Source of the DNA: Cyanobacteria bacterium OH_CBrB_359
Lineage (GTDB): Bacteria > Cyanobacteriota > Vampirovibrionia > Gastranaerophilales > Gastranaerophilaceae
Direction: 5' to 3'
DNA length: 64,000 nucleotides
Assembly: GCA_023433065.1 (NCBI GenBank)
Contig: JAEZET010000003.1
Span: 1 to 64,000 of the forward strand
The position numbers were made by a program, and so were the translations under genes. The notes beneath the pieces are model-generated. The model saw only the letters and a list, made by a program, of their open reading frames with translations. It was not told the DNA's origin and searched no databases. Below are positions 17,631 to 26,647 of the stretch, one piece after another (within the stretch, counting starts at the first letter, position 1; each line of letters begins with the position of its first letter).

Positions 17631-18734
17631 TTATACTTTAGAGATTTCTTCCAAAGCTTTTTTAGCTGCTTCTTGAACGTTTGGATCAGCATCAGATTTT
17701 GCAAGTTCGAATACTTGAGATAAAACTGGTTTGAATTCAGGTTTTGCAATGTGTGTTAAAGCTGCAAGAGCACTTACTCTGAGTAATGGATTAGGATCAG
17801 CTTTTACTGTTTGAACAACTTGTTCTATTGCAGGTAAGTCTTTAATGTCTAATTTTACGCCGTTACGTTTCTCAACTTCTGAGTATAGAAGGTTTTGCAT
17901 AAATGCTATTGTATATAAAGCGTATTGTTTATTTCTTTCAGCTGATTCCATTGGAGTGATTGTATTTGCTTCAGCTTTTTCAGCATCTGTTAAAGTTTGT
18001 CCTGATATTAATTTTTGTCTTAATTCTAATTGTTTAGGAGAAGGACCTGGTAATGTTGTTGTATCTTTAGCTACAACTCCTAAAAGACCTTCCATTATTT
18101 GTGTATCAAGTAACTGAGTGGCTGATTCAGGACTTGTTTGTGTAAGCTCAGCTATTTTTTCTATAGTTGCAGCTTGCTTATCTAAATTGTCTGAACGTAA
18201 ATCAGCATTGAATGCTACTAAATCAACCGCAGGTGCTGGTGTTTGGGGAGTCTCAGGAGCCTTTGGTGCTTCAGCAGGAGCTGGAGTAGCTGCTACTTCT
18301 GGTGCTTTAGGTGCTACCGGCTGTTGTGGTGCTTCTGCTATTGCAGGAGCAGGTGGAACAGGAGCTGGAGCTTGAGGAGCTTGAGCTATTTGATTTACAA
18401 CAGGAGCTTGTGGGGGAAGTTGTACATATTGTGCAGGCATTGTTGTCATTGCCGGAACAAAAGGTACTGCAGCTGGTGCTATAGGCTGACTTGTCATGCC
18501 GGGAAATGCCTGAGGATTAATGATGTCAATCTTCACCGCATTATATTGTTGTTGAGCAGTATATGGCGCACTTGCTTGTGGATATTGATATACATTTGAA
18601 GTCGGATAATTATAATAAGCCACTGGTGCTGCAGGTGCTGGTTGTTGTTGCTGAGGTGCTAATTGTACCGGCATGTTTTGTGGTATTTGTTGTCCTGTTA
18701 CTACCGGATATTGGCTAGTTGGTGATTGAATCAT
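17631..18734 (-). CDS. Pro/Ala/Gln-rich protein with C-terminal HEAT-like repeats
   Basis: The first 180 of 367 residues are a disordered-looking Pro/Ala/Gln region with repeated AP, PQ and QQ. The C-terminal part (about 185-365) is helical and ends with two HEAT-like repeats: DPNPLLRVSALAALTHIA and DADPNVQEAAKKALEEIS. HEAT repeats mediate protein binding, so a scaffold or adaptor role is likely; no catalytic motif is visible. There is no signal peptide. AGGGG lies about 7 nt before the ATG. Confidence 0.7.
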   Translation of the reverse strand: MIQSPTSQYPVVTGQQIPQNMPVQLAPQQQQPAPAAPVAYYNYPTSNVYQYPQASAPYTAQQQYNAVKIDIINPQAFPGMTSQPIAPAAVPFVPAMTTMPAQYVQLPPQAPVVNQIAQAPQAPAPVPPAPAIAEAPQQPVAPKAPEVAATPAPAEAPKAPETPQTPAPAVDLVAFNADLRSDNLDKQAATIEKIAELTQTSPESATQLLDTQIMEGLLGVVAKDTTTLPGPSPKQLELRQKLISGQTLTDAEKAEANTITPMESAERNKQYALYTIAFMQNLLYSEVEKRNGVKLDIKDLPAIEQVVQTVKADPNPLLRVSALAALTHIAKPEFKPVLSQVFELAKSDADPNVQEAAKKALEEISKV

Positions 18735-19082
18735 CGTTTTCCCCTTTATATCTATTCATTTCACTATCAATTTATCATTTGACTACATAATAAATAACCG
18801 TAACTAAATTAAATTGCCATGTGTTTTGGTCATTATTTTTGCGCTATTTGGTGGAAAATCACGCTGCTATTGATTTTGGGGTTTAAAAATTCAAGTTTAC
18901 AATTTTTAATAAACTAAAATATATCTAGTGATTTTTATTTTTAGTAACCTTTCGAATTCTTAAAATAGTCTTCTACTATTAAGAAATATAATAAAAATAG
19001 TTAAATATATTGATTACAGACTATGATTTATAAATTTTTAGTGTAAAATATTTTTTGTAAGGGATACTTTTAAATTAAAATT
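18735..19082. other. 348-bp AT-rich intergenic region between divergent genes
   Basis: No frame longer than about 30 codons looks coding. It contains a weak hairpin near 18959-18983 (AATAGT/ACTATT). It must hold the promoters of the HEAT-like gene (minus) and the sigma-factor gene (plus). TAAAAT near 19043 is a possible -10 element, but I see no good -35. Confidence 0.4.
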
Positions 19083-19718
19083 ATGAGCGTGAATACGGAG
19101 TCCGGTTCTAAAAAGTTTAATATAAAAGATTATTTGGAGTTGATAGAAACTTTAGCGAAAGTTGAATATAAAAAACTTTCTTCAGGTTACTTAATGGAAT
19201 ACTCTGAACTTGTTAATATTGGAACACAAGTTGTCCATAAGCTATGTGCAAATGCAAAAGAGGATGCTTATAATAAATCATATATATCGACAGCTATTAA
19301 ATGGGCAATAAGAAATGAAGTCCGCCGAAGATACAAGTGGTATGTCCTCAAAAACAAAAGAAACAATATTCTTCAAGTCGGTGATGAAAATGAGGCCATT
19401 GCTGTCAGAGAAGCTGTATATAAAACTATTCTGTCAATAGATGAAATGGCGGAAGGAGATTCTCCGACTCAAATAAAAGATTTTAAACGTAACCCGGAGG
19501 AAAAGATAGTTTTTCATGAATTGAGCGAGAGCATTAAAGAAGCTATTAAAAAACTTCCTCAAAGAGAACGAGAACTCATTGAGTGTAAATTTTATAATGA
19601 TAAGAAACTCAGAGAAATTTCGGATGAGTTTAATCTTTCTCCTTCTAGAATTTCAAGAATAATTCAGGCTGGATTAAACAAAATTAAAAAAGAATTAGTT
19701 AGACAAAATTTAGTTTAG
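19083..19718 (+). CDS. Sigma-70 family RNA polymerase sigma factor
   Basis: Region 2 is readable at about residues 15-95 (LAKVEYKKLSSG...NEVRRRYKWY) and region 4 at about 155-207. Region 4 has the classic helix-turn-helix: LPQRERELIECKFYNDKKLREISDEFNLSPSRISRII. The 211 residues and lack of region 1 suggest an alternative factor closer to the FliA/SigB style than to ECF factors. No anti-sigma gene is adjacent. There is no clear ribosome site next to the ATG; GTAAGGG is 20 nt away. The regulon cannot be inferred from here. Confidence 0.85.
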   Translation: MSVNTESGSKKFNIKDYLELIETLAKVEYKKLSSGYLMEYSELVNIGTQVVHKLCANAKEDAYNKSYISTAIKWAIRNEVRRRYKWYVLKNKRNNILQVGDENEAIAVREAVYKTILSIDEMAEGDSPTQIKDFKRNPEEKIVFHELSESIKEAIKKLPQRERELIECKFYNDKKLREISDEFNLSPSRISRIIQAGLNKIKKELVRQNLV

Positions 19719-19816
19719 TTTCCCTGTTAATTAATGTAATTTTGAATAAACCTTTTTGTGTAATAAATTACATGTTTATAGTAGTATTTTGTTGTATATG
19801 AATTGGAGGATTTTCA

Positions 19817-20458
19817 ATGTCGAAAGTTAATTTACTTGCGTACTTATTACCGCCTGAAGATAAAATATTTTATTCACTTTTTGAGCACAGCGCGCAGGTT
19901 TGTAAGGATGCTGCGGCTTTATTTGACGAGGTCATGACTGACGGGTTAAATGAAGAACATATTATAAGAGCAAAACAACATAAACACAAAAGTAATGAGT
20001 TGATTAAAGAAACTCTAAAGACATTGAATAATACATTTGTAACACCAATAGACAGGGAAGATATCCAGCATATTGCAATTCTGTTAAACAAAATTACAAA
20101 AAAAATTGTAAAAGCTTGTATAAATCTAAGAGTCTACAGATTCGATTGTTATACGGAAAATATGGTTGCACAGGCAAAAACACTTGTTAAAGCTTCTGAA
20201 GAGCTTGGGTATATAATTCATAAGTTTAAAAAAGTCAGCTCTGTTAAAGACATCACAGAAAGCAACTTGAGAATGAAGGATATTGAAACACATGGTGATG
20301 AAATACTCTTCCATGCTATGGATGCATTGTTTTCTGGAAAATATGATGCTCTTAATGTTATAAAATTAAGAGACATTCATAAAGATATTGAAAATGCGCT
20401 AGATACTTGCTTTTCAGTATCAGACAGCGTTATGAATATAGTTTTAAAACAAAGCTAA
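19817..20458 (+). CDS. PhoU-like DUF47 protein, accessory to the PiT transporter
   Basis: A helical 213-residue protein of the DUF47/PhoU-like group. The start LLPPEDKIFYSLFEHSAQVC and the later DIETHGDEILFHAMDALF and RDIHKDIENALDTC are characteristic. It is 24 bp before a PiT-type phosphate permease, the usual arrangement, and probably regulates uptake. GGAGG lies about 9 nt upstream of the ATG. Confidence 0.9.
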   Translation: MSKVNLLAYLLPPEDKIFYSLFEHSAQVCKDAAALFDEVMTDGLNEEHIIRAKQHKHKSNELIKETLKTLNNTFVTPIDREDIQHIAILLNKITKKIVKACINLRVYRFDCYTENMVAQAKTLVKASEELGYIIHKFKKVSSVKDITESNLRMKDIETHGDEILFHAMDALFSGKYDALNVIKLRDIHKDIENALDTCFSVSDSVMNIVLKQS

Positions 20459-20482
20459 TTTTACATAAAAGAGAGATGGGAC

Positions 20483-21496
20483 ATGACATTAACAATAATT
20501 TTACTGATACTGGTGATATTGGCAGCATTGGCCTTTGAGTATATCAACGGGTTTCATGATTGTGCAAACGCAATAGCAACGGTGGTATCAACAAGAGTTT
20601 TAAATCCAAGGCAGGCTGTTATATTTGGCGCAAGTCTTGAATTTCTGGGAGCTTTAACAGGTACTCACGTAGCGAAAACTATAGGTTCAGGGATTGTCCA
20701 TGCTGATACAATAACACTTCAGGTAATATTATGTGCTTTATTAGCGGCTGTTTTCTGGAATTTATTTACGTGGTTTTTAGGTTTACCTTCAAGCTCTTCA
20801 CATGCATTAATCGGTGGGCTTTTAGGTGCTTCAATTATTCATGCCGGCGTAGGTTGTGTTCAATTCATACAATTACTTGAAAAAGTTATAATTCCTATGT
20901 TTACTTCGCCTATGCTTGGGTTTAGTGTAGGATTTTTATTTATGTTGTTATTATTGAGAATTTTCTACAAGTCCAACCCTGATTCTTTAAATAAAAAATT
21001 TAGAAAATTACAATTGCTATCTTCAGGATTGATGGCTTTGAGTCATGGCTCAAACGATGCTCAAAAAACAATGGGTATAATCACTTTATCACTGCTTGCA
21101 GGGGGATTGCTTAAGCCTGCGGCTTCAGGACATTTTGAAATTCCTTTATATGTAATTGTAATATGTGCTTTTACTATGGCAATGGGAACGATGTCAGGCG
21201 GTTGGAAAATAATTAGAACCATGGGCAGTAAAATTATTAAATTAAAACCTATACATGGTTTTGCAGCTGAAACTTCTGCGGCAACAATTATTTTAACAGC
21301 ATCTCATTTTGGGATTCCTTTAAGCACAACGCATGTTATCTCAACATCAATTATGGGTGTAGGTTCAACTATGAGGGCTTCTGCCGTTAAGTGGGGCATT
21401 GTCGGTAATATCGTATGGGCCTGGGTTCTTACAATACCTTGTTGTATGGCTGTGGCTTCGGTACTTTATCTTGTATTAAGACATTTTCCTCACTAA
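20483..21496 (+). CDS. pit: Low-affinity inorganic phosphate transporter, PiT family
   Basis: Polytopic membrane protein of 337 residues. The two inverted PiT signature repeats are clear: NGFHDCANAIATVVSTRVL near residue 22 and SHGSNDAQKTMGI near 187. Imports phosphate, usually as a metal-phosphate complex with protons or sodium. It forms an operon with the upstream DUF47 gene; GAGAGA precedes the ATG. The length is typical of the short bacterial form. Confidence 0.94.
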   Translation: MTLTIILLILVILAALAFEYINGFHDCANAIATVVSTRVLNPRQAVIFGASLEFLGALTGTHVAKTIGSGIVHADTITLQVILCALLAAVFWNLFTWFLGLPSSSSHALIGGLLGASIIHAGVGCVQFIQLLEKVIIPMFTSPMLGFSVGFLFMLLLLRIFYKSNPDSLNKKFRKLQLLSSGLMALSHGSNDAQKTMGIITLSLLAGGLLKPAASGHFEIPLYVIVICAFTMAMGTMSGGWKIIRTMGSKIIKLKPIHGFAAETSAATIILTASHFGIPLSTTHVISTSIMGVGSTMRASAVKWGIVGNIVWAWVLTIPCCMAVASVLYLVLRHFPH

Positions 21497-21556
21497 TTTA
21501 CAAGTTAAAGCTCTATAATTGCTGTCAAATATCATTTTATATGCTAATCTTTAAGT

Positions 21557-22189
21557 ATGGATAATTTATTGTATATATTTATCGTTCAGTTCATAGCATT
21601 GTTTTTTATTATTGATGCTATTGGGCTTGTACCTGTTTTTTTGAGTTTAACTGCATGTTGTTCTGACGAAGAAAGACATACTATCAATAAAAATGGTGTT
21701 CTGGTTGCCTTTTTTATATTGTTATTTTTTGCAGTTTTGGGCTCGAGCGTGCTTGATATTTTTGGGATTTCGCTTGCGGCATTTAAGATTGCAGGCGGAT
21801 TGTTATTGCTTTTACTTTCAATAGGTTTTGTTTTTAGCAAGACTGAGATTGCCGACTCATATAAAAGCGAAGATAATCAAAGCGTTCTTGATATATCTGT
21901 ATTTCCCTTAGCAGTGCCTTTACTTTCCGGTCCTGCGGCTATTTCCATGCTTATTATTTTTATGAAACAGGCTGAGGGTAATATATTAAACCAAATGATT
22001 GTTATTTTAGTATTGTTACTTAATATGCTTTTGACATACTGGATTTTAAGTTTTTCAAAAAACATATCTAAAATTCTCGGAAAAACGGGTATAAACGTCT
22101 TAACAAGGATTTTTGCAATACTTTTAACCGCACTTGCTTGCCAGTTTATTATAGATGGTATTATTGAAGCATTCAGATTATTAATGTAG
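21557..22189 (+). CDS. MarC family integral membrane protein
   Basis: About six membrane helices in 210 residues. The opening FFIIDAIGLVPVFLSLT and the middle VFPLAVPLLSGPAAISMLI match the MarC/UPF0056 family (NPxGxxP- and PLxxGPG-type motifs, with local substitutions). The family was once linked to antibiotic resistance, but its function is not established. The 3' end overlaps the convergent glycosyltransferase gene by 17 bp. Confidence 0.88.
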   Translation: MDNLLYIFIVQFIALFFIIDAIGLVPVFLSLTACCSDEERHTINKNGVLVAFFILLFFAVLGSSVLDIFGISLAAFKIAGGLLLLLLSIGFVFSKTEIADSYKSEDNQSVLDISVFPLAVPLLSGPAAISMLIIFMKQAEGNILNQMIVILVLLLNMLLTYWILSFSKNISKILGKTGINVLTRIFAILLTALACQFIIDGIIEAFRLLM

Positions 22190-23309
22190 AATCCAGATAG
22201 TTTTTAGCTGCTTTGCTTTTCGTATATGTATTAATTGTATTAAATGAATTTATGATTATTTTTTCAAGTTCAATATAAGAAAGCTTCATTATGTTGTCAA
22301 TAATCTCTTGAAGCTCTTTTTCATCAGGCTGTATGCAAAAACCGTTTATTTCATTTTTAATAATGCCGTCAATCCCGTCATTTTGAGTTGCAATGATAAG
22401 ATTTCCTTTAGCCATTGCTTCCAAGTATGCTATACCAAATGTTTCTTTTTGGCTTAATAGGATAAATAAATTTGTTTCTTTTAAAATATTTAACACTGCT
22501 TCTTTTTTAAGACTGTTTAAAAATTTAATATTATTTTTCAGATTCAGTTTTTTAGTGAGTTGAGTTAGTTTTCTTAATTCTTTTCCGCTTCCTATAATAC
22601 TTAATTCGAAGTTATAATTTGTAAATTTTGCCAGTGCTTTTATGATTATATCTATGTTTTTACGCTTAATTAAAGAGGCGGTGGTTGCTATTTTGAGCCT
22701 TTTTGTATTGTATAATTTTTGAATCTTTTTTATAAAAAATAATTTTTCTTCTATAAAATTTTCATCAATGCCTGAATAAGCAACGAATGTTTTTCCTTTT
22801 GTTTCAGGGATTAAAGCTTCAATTTTTTCTTTTAGTACAAAACTTCTGGCACTTATTTTAGAAGCATTTTTGTAGGCTTTTTTTAATTCTGAGGCAAAGT
22901 AAAATTTATACAAAGGATTAGTCAATACTTCAATATCAGATGTATGCACAGAACATACAAAAGGCTTTTGAGTATTTTGTATAAGCTTATTTGCAAGAAT
23001 GCTTCCTGATGGCATGTGCGATATTACAAGGTCATATTTATCAATAGAAAACTCTTTTGGGAGTTTATTTTTTACGTTAAATAAAAAAGGTGTATGAAAG
23101 TTTAAGTTATAAATTTTTGAATTTTCGTCTGAAATTATTTGTTGCTTAAATAACTTTTTTCCTCTAATCAGGGTATTAAAAATAAAGTTAGCTCTGATAA
23201 TATCAACAGTGTGCCCTGACTCTAGCCATTCTTGAACAAAATATAATATTGTTTTTGGATCATTGCTGCTATGAATAGGATATAGGTCTGTGATTAAAAG
23301 TATTCTCAT
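22173..23309 (-). CDS. GT4-type glycosyltransferase
   Basis: Two Rossmann-like halves in 378 residues. The N-terminal half starts MRILLITDLYPIHSSNDPKT. The C-terminal half has the nucleotide-sugar E-x7-E element ETFGIAYLEAMAKG and IGSGKELRKL, diagnostic of family GT4. It probably adds a sugar to a lipid-linked surface glycan. The gene stands alone, so the acceptor is not deducible. No signal peptide; GT4 enzymes act on the inner face of the membrane. Confidence 0.88.
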   Translation of the reverse strand: MRILLITDLYPIHSSNDPKTILYFVQEWLESGHTVDIIRANFIFNTLIRGKKLFKQQIISDENSKIYNLNFHTPFLFNVKNKLPKEFSIDKYDLVISHMPSGSILANKLIQNTQKPFVCSVHTSDIEVLTNPLYKFYFASELKKAYKNASKISARSFVLKEKIEALIPETKGKTFVAYSGIDENFIEEKLFFIKKIQKLYNTKRLKIATTASLIKRKNIDIIIKALAKFTNYNFELSIIGSGKELRKLTQLTKKLNLKNNIKFLNSLKKEAVLNILKETNLFILLSQKETFGIAYLEAMAKGNLIIATQNDGIDGIIKNEINGFCIQPDEKELQEIIDNIMKLSYIELEKIIINSFNTINTYTKSKAAKNYLDSTLII

Positions 23310-23385
23310 AAGAAAAATATAGCATAATTTAAAGTTACATGGAATTTTGCCGATAAATATTATGTAGAGAGAATGAGGATTTGAA

Positions 23386-23595
23386 ATGGAAATTTCTATT
23401 ATTGAATATCCGGCAACGGTGTATCAGGGAAACCGCAACAAGGTTTACATTGCAAGTTGTATTATGAAAAATCTTGTGGGATACGGTCGTTCTGCGGAAG
23501 ATGCACTAAACAATCTTGAAAATGCTTTAGCGGAAATTTCTAAGGATTATATTGTAAAAGTTAAGCCTGTTTCAGGGCTTCAACTTTGCTATTAA
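23386..23595 (+). CDS. Small HicB-like domain protein
   Basis: The 69 residues read as an incomplete HicB/RNase H-like fold: YPATVYQGNRNKVYIASC then GYGRSAEDALNNLENALAEI, where HicB antitoxins have the E-A-L-E-N-A helix. The C-terminal DNA-binding part of full HicB is absent, and no HicA toxin is nearby. GAGG lies 8 nt before ATG. It is 7 bp from mrnC and probably cotranscribed. Function unknown. Confidence 0.55.
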   Translation: MEISIIEYPATVYQGNRNKVYIASCIMKNLVGYGRSAEDALNNLENALAEISKDYIVKVKPVSGLQLCY

Positions 23596-23602
23596 GGTTT
23601 AT

Positions 23603-23974
23603 ATGCAGCAGTTAAATATCAGAAATTATGCACATATTGGAGATGCTGTTTATGAGGTTTTTATAAGAGAAAAAACAATTTATTTGACCGCTAATTCAAA
23701 CACTCTTCATAAAATTACCATAAAATACGTAAATGCTCAGTTTCAGGCAGATTTGTTAGAGAAAATTACTGAATACCTTACAGCGGAAGAAAAAGATTTA
23801 GTAAGAAGAGCAAGAAATATTCCGACTTCATCCGCAAGAAGAATAAATCATAATCTTCACAGGCAGGCAACTGCATTTGAGGTGCTGCTCGGTTATAACT
23901 ATATTAATGATAAAGACAGATATCAGGGGCTTTTGGCTATTATTGAAAAAAATATTGACTTTTCAATTGAGTGA
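23603..23974 (+). CDS. mrnC: Mini-ribonuclease III
   Basis: RNase III-like nuclease lacking the dsRNA-binding domain; in Bacillus it matures 23S rRNA. The signature IGDAVYEVFIRE (catalytic Asp and Glu region, residues about 12-23), ARNIPTSSARRINHNLHRQATAFEVLLGYNYI and 123-residue length identify it. It normally needs no partner subunit. Confidence 0.93.
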   Translation: MQQLNIRNYAHIGDAVYEVFIREKTIYLTANSNTLHKITIKYVNAQFQADLLEKITEYLTAEEKDLVRRARNIPTSSARRINHNLHRQATAFEVLLGYNYINDKDRYQGLLAIIEKNIDFSIE

Positions 23975-23981
23975 CAATTTT

Positions 23982-26108
23982 TTATTTAGACTCGAATTTA
24001 GTCATTTTTTGATTTAAAATAGCAATTTGATTTTTTATGTATTTGTTTTCATTTTCAAGATGTTCGATTTTTTTGTCTTTTATCTTAATAGATTCTTCAA
24101 TTGATACTACTCTTTGAGTCAGATTAACAACTTTTGTATAAAGTTGTTTAACAGAATTAACAAGCGCAAATAGAATTTCATTCGTATCTATGTATAATAA
24201 TGATTTATATTTACCATCGCCCGAACCTTCCAAGACAGCTTCAGGGAAGAATTTTTGCAATTCCTGAGCAATAATCCCGCTATGTTTTCTTTTGTCAGAT
24301 GAATTTTTAAAAGTAAATTCTTTTACTTTTATTTTAAGGATTTTTTCGAGCCCGATTTTATTTTCTTTTCCGATATTTTTTGTTCGTTTATCATAGATGG
24401 TTAAAGAATTTTTTCCTATTCTGTTTACTTTACCATCAAGTTCTTTTATTGCCTCTATAAGAATTGGGGTCATTTTACTATAATCAAGATTTTTATATCC
24501 TTCACTATCTGTATATATCAATTCCGGGTACATTTTTTCAACATCTTGGGCTATTAGACCTATTTGTCTTTTGTTATTGAATGGTTTTTTAGGGAATTCT
24601 TTTTTCTTCCAGTAGTAATTAATGCCCTGTAATTTTAGTACATTCTCAAGAGAGCTTTTTAAAGGAGTGATATTTTTCTTCCATCTTTTATCTGATGATG
24701 TATAACCGCCTGCTGACCAAACAGCAGCACCATTGTTATAAACGGTAAAAAATTCCGAAGAATAAGTACCGATAGATGTACGACCCGAAGAAGCACCTGT
24801 ATTTATAAACCGAAATGTACTATCAGAACCTCCGGTGAAAGTCATATCATATCCGCTACCAAAGAAAATAGGACCATAAGCATCAGGGAAATTAAAAGTC
24901 ACATACCTTGAAGCAAAATCACCACCGATTAAAGGAGTATCTGTTCTTTGCGTATCAATAAATAATCGCTTACTTGTGTCAGATGTAGGTCCTGCATAAT
25001 AGCCAATACATAAATTGCCGTCCCCAGATATAATTTTATCACAAGCTCCAATTCCTAAGGCAATATTTTCGCTTCCTCCAACATTATTTTCTAAGGAAGC
25101 TACGCCAATAGCTGTATTATTCTCCCCATCTTGATTTAAAATTAAAGCATCGTCTCCGAGTCCAGTATTCCTTGAACCAGTAGTGTTATCTCTGAGAGAG
25201 TCTTGTCCTACCCCAACATTTTTTATTCCTTCTGTATTCTTAGACAGACTCTGATGTCCTACAGCTACATTTTCGGAACCTGTTGTATTTGAAAATAAAG
25301 ATAGAACTCCAATTGCAGTGTTAATATCTCCTGTGTTTTTTATTGTTCTGGTTTCATTCCAACCAGCTAAAGCATTCATCCCTACGGCAACATTGTTACT
25401 ACCTGTAGTATTAAAATATAAGCTGCCGTAACCCAAACCTGTATTGTTATCACCTGTTGTATTCCTATCTAAACTGGCAAGTCCTAATGCACTGTTATTA
25501 TCTCCACTGTCATTACGTTCTAAACTACCTGCACCAATAGCTGTGTTAGAATTTCCGTCTATATTATTCTGTAAACTTGAGAATCCAAAAGCTGTATTTG
25601 AACTACCTAAAGTATTTTTAGCTAAAGAAGAGCTCCCAATGGCTGTATTTGCCACGCCACCTGTCGGGGCTGTTTCTATACTTGTATTTTTAATAAGAGC
25701 ATCTTTACCGATAGCTACATTATACTTATCAAAAGCGATTCTACCGATATTCGAGATCCCTGTTGCGTTTTTTTGATAAAAATCAATAAGAGAACGTCTG
25801 AGAGTGTCATCAGAGCCACTGCTTGTATCTCTAAGAGGGGTCATAATAACAAGCCTGCTGCCATAAGATGAATCGGGAACACTATTATGACCTATTATTG
25901 CGCTTTGTGAGCCGCCCAGTCCGTAGAATACACTTGAGTTGGCGCCGGTGCCTGAGCCGACATAATTCCACATGGCATCAGTAACATTTTGCTTTTTAGT
26001 AATGACAGGGAGTGTTGCAGCAAGTATTAAACTGACAATTGTCAGTGTAATTAGTGCTTCAGCTAGTGAAAAACCGGAATTTATTGCAACTTTACATTTT
26101 TTAATCAT
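23982..26108 (-). CDS. Pseudopilin fused to YadA-like head repeats and two S74-type chaperone domains
   Basis: The order over 708 residues is as follows. A type IV prepilin leader and helix (cleavage SG|FSLAEALIT, Phe+1 and Glu+5 present). A region to about 149. Roughly twelve 17-residue repeats of the N-T-A-I-G-x-x-S-L-x-x-N-T-T-G type (150-375), as in YadA/Hia heads. A beta-rich spacer. A peptidase S74 intramolecular chaperone domain starting S472-D-K-R-W-K-K-N. A second S74-like domain starting Y572-D-K-R-T-K-N, lacking the serine. A C-terminal coiled coil follows (about 645-705). I chose ATG 26108 over GTG 26126 because it gives a short basic leader. S74 domains trimerise phage tail spikes and then cleave themselves off, so a trimeric, pilus-displayed fibre is inferred. 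Confidence 0.8.
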   Translation of the reverse strand: MIKKCKVAINSGFSLAEALITLTIVSLILAATLPVITKKQNVTDAMWNYVGSGTGANSSVFYGLGGSQSAIIGHNSVPDSSYGSRLVIMTPLRDTSSGSDDTLRRSLIDFYQKNATGISNIGRIAFDKYNVAIGKDALIKNTSIETAPTGGVANTAIGSSSLAKNTLGSSNTAFGFSSLQNNIDGNSNTAIGAGSLERNDSGDNNSALGLASLDRNTTGDNNTGLGYGSLYFNTTGSNNVAVGMNALAGWNETRTIKNTGDINTAIGVLSLFSNTTGSENVAVGHQSLSKNTEGIKNVGVGQDSLRDNTTGSRNTGLGDDALILNQDGENNTAIGVASLENNVGGSENIALGIGACDKIISGDGNLCIGYYAGPTSDTSKRLFIDTQRTDTPLIGGDFASRYVTFNFPDAYGPIFFGSGYDMTFTGGSDSTFRFINTGASSGRTSIGTYSSEFFTVYNNGAAVWSAGGYTSSDKRWKKNITPLKSSLENVLKLQGINYYWKKKEFPKKPFNNKRQIGLIAQDVEKMYPELIYTDSEGYKNLDYSKMTPILIEAIKELDGKVNRIGKNSLTIYDKRTKNIGKENKIGLEKILKIKVKEFTFKNSSDKRKHSGIIAQELQKFFPEAVLEGSGDGKYKSLLYIDTNEILFALVNSVKQLYTKVVNLTQRVVSIEESIKIKDKKIEHLENENKYIKNQIAILNQKMTKFESK
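24984..25661 (-). repeat. Coding array of ~51-bp repeats (17-residue YadA-head-like units)
   Basis: About twelve to thirteen units with consensus G-x-x-N-T-A-I-G-x-x-S-L-x-x-N-T-T. One unit, containing GWNETRTIKNTG, is longer than the others. Bases have diverged among units while the hydrophobic and Gly/Asn positions are kept, so selection acts on a left-handed beta-roll-like fold. Confidence 0.75.
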
Positions 26109-26647
26109 TACATATCCAACTGTCACAAGTAATACAAGAGTCTTATGTTATTAAAAACATGATTATAACTGTATGAAGCATGTTATAAAAACTCAAAAGC
26201 AAAGTAAACATGGAGTTTTAAGAATATAAAACCTGATAGTGTTATATTTCAGTGATATTAAGGTAAATTAGGATTAAAAACTCTAATATCTATGCTACGA
26301 CACAAATATAGGCAAATTAAAACATGGAAACCGTGACTGCTACGTGGATTGTAATGAAACAAAATCCGATATACATGTTATAGAACCTGTATAGCCTATT
26401 TTGTTAGGCAATTTTGCATAACATTTCTTAAAATTAGAAATAAAAATTAATAGAATATTCTCTGGAAGTAGAAATTTTTATAAACTTATTTCTTAATATA
26501 TATTTAAATAAATAAAATAACTCTTTAAAAATTATAAGATTAATGATATTATAATCACAGCTAAGAAGGAAACGGCAATACCGTTTCTTTTTTTATTTAG
26601 TAATGGCTTTCTGAAATCTTTGTAATTCGAGGTTATTGGTAAGGTTA
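26109..26647. other. Gene-free region between the pilin-fibre gene and rimP, with an isolated terminator
   Basis: I found no convincing gene in these 540 bp. Short frames (for example around 26320-26400) have no ribosome site. It must contain the divergent promoters. TATAAT at 26550-26555 lies immediately before the terminator hairpin at 26569. The stretch 26300-26540 could hold a small RNA ending at that terminator. Confidence 0.4.
26569..26594 (+). terminator. Rho-independent terminator upstream of rimP-nusA
   Basis: GAAACGG and CCGTTTC pair around a 5-nt loop, followed by seven Ts. No plus-strand gene precedes it for more than 2 kb, so it ends either an unannotated small RNA or an attenuated rimP-nusA leader. 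Confidence 0.75.

Noticed and set aside
18118..18375. Gly/Ala/Ser-rich plus-strand frame opposite the Pro/Ala-rich gene
   Set aside because: It is the antisense reading of the GC-richer Pro/Ala codons of the HEAT-like gene, which has the ribosome site and a terminator.
23386..23974. HicAB toxin-antitoxin module
   Set aside because: The HicB-like protein lacks the DNA-binding part and its neighbour is mini-RNase III, not HicA.
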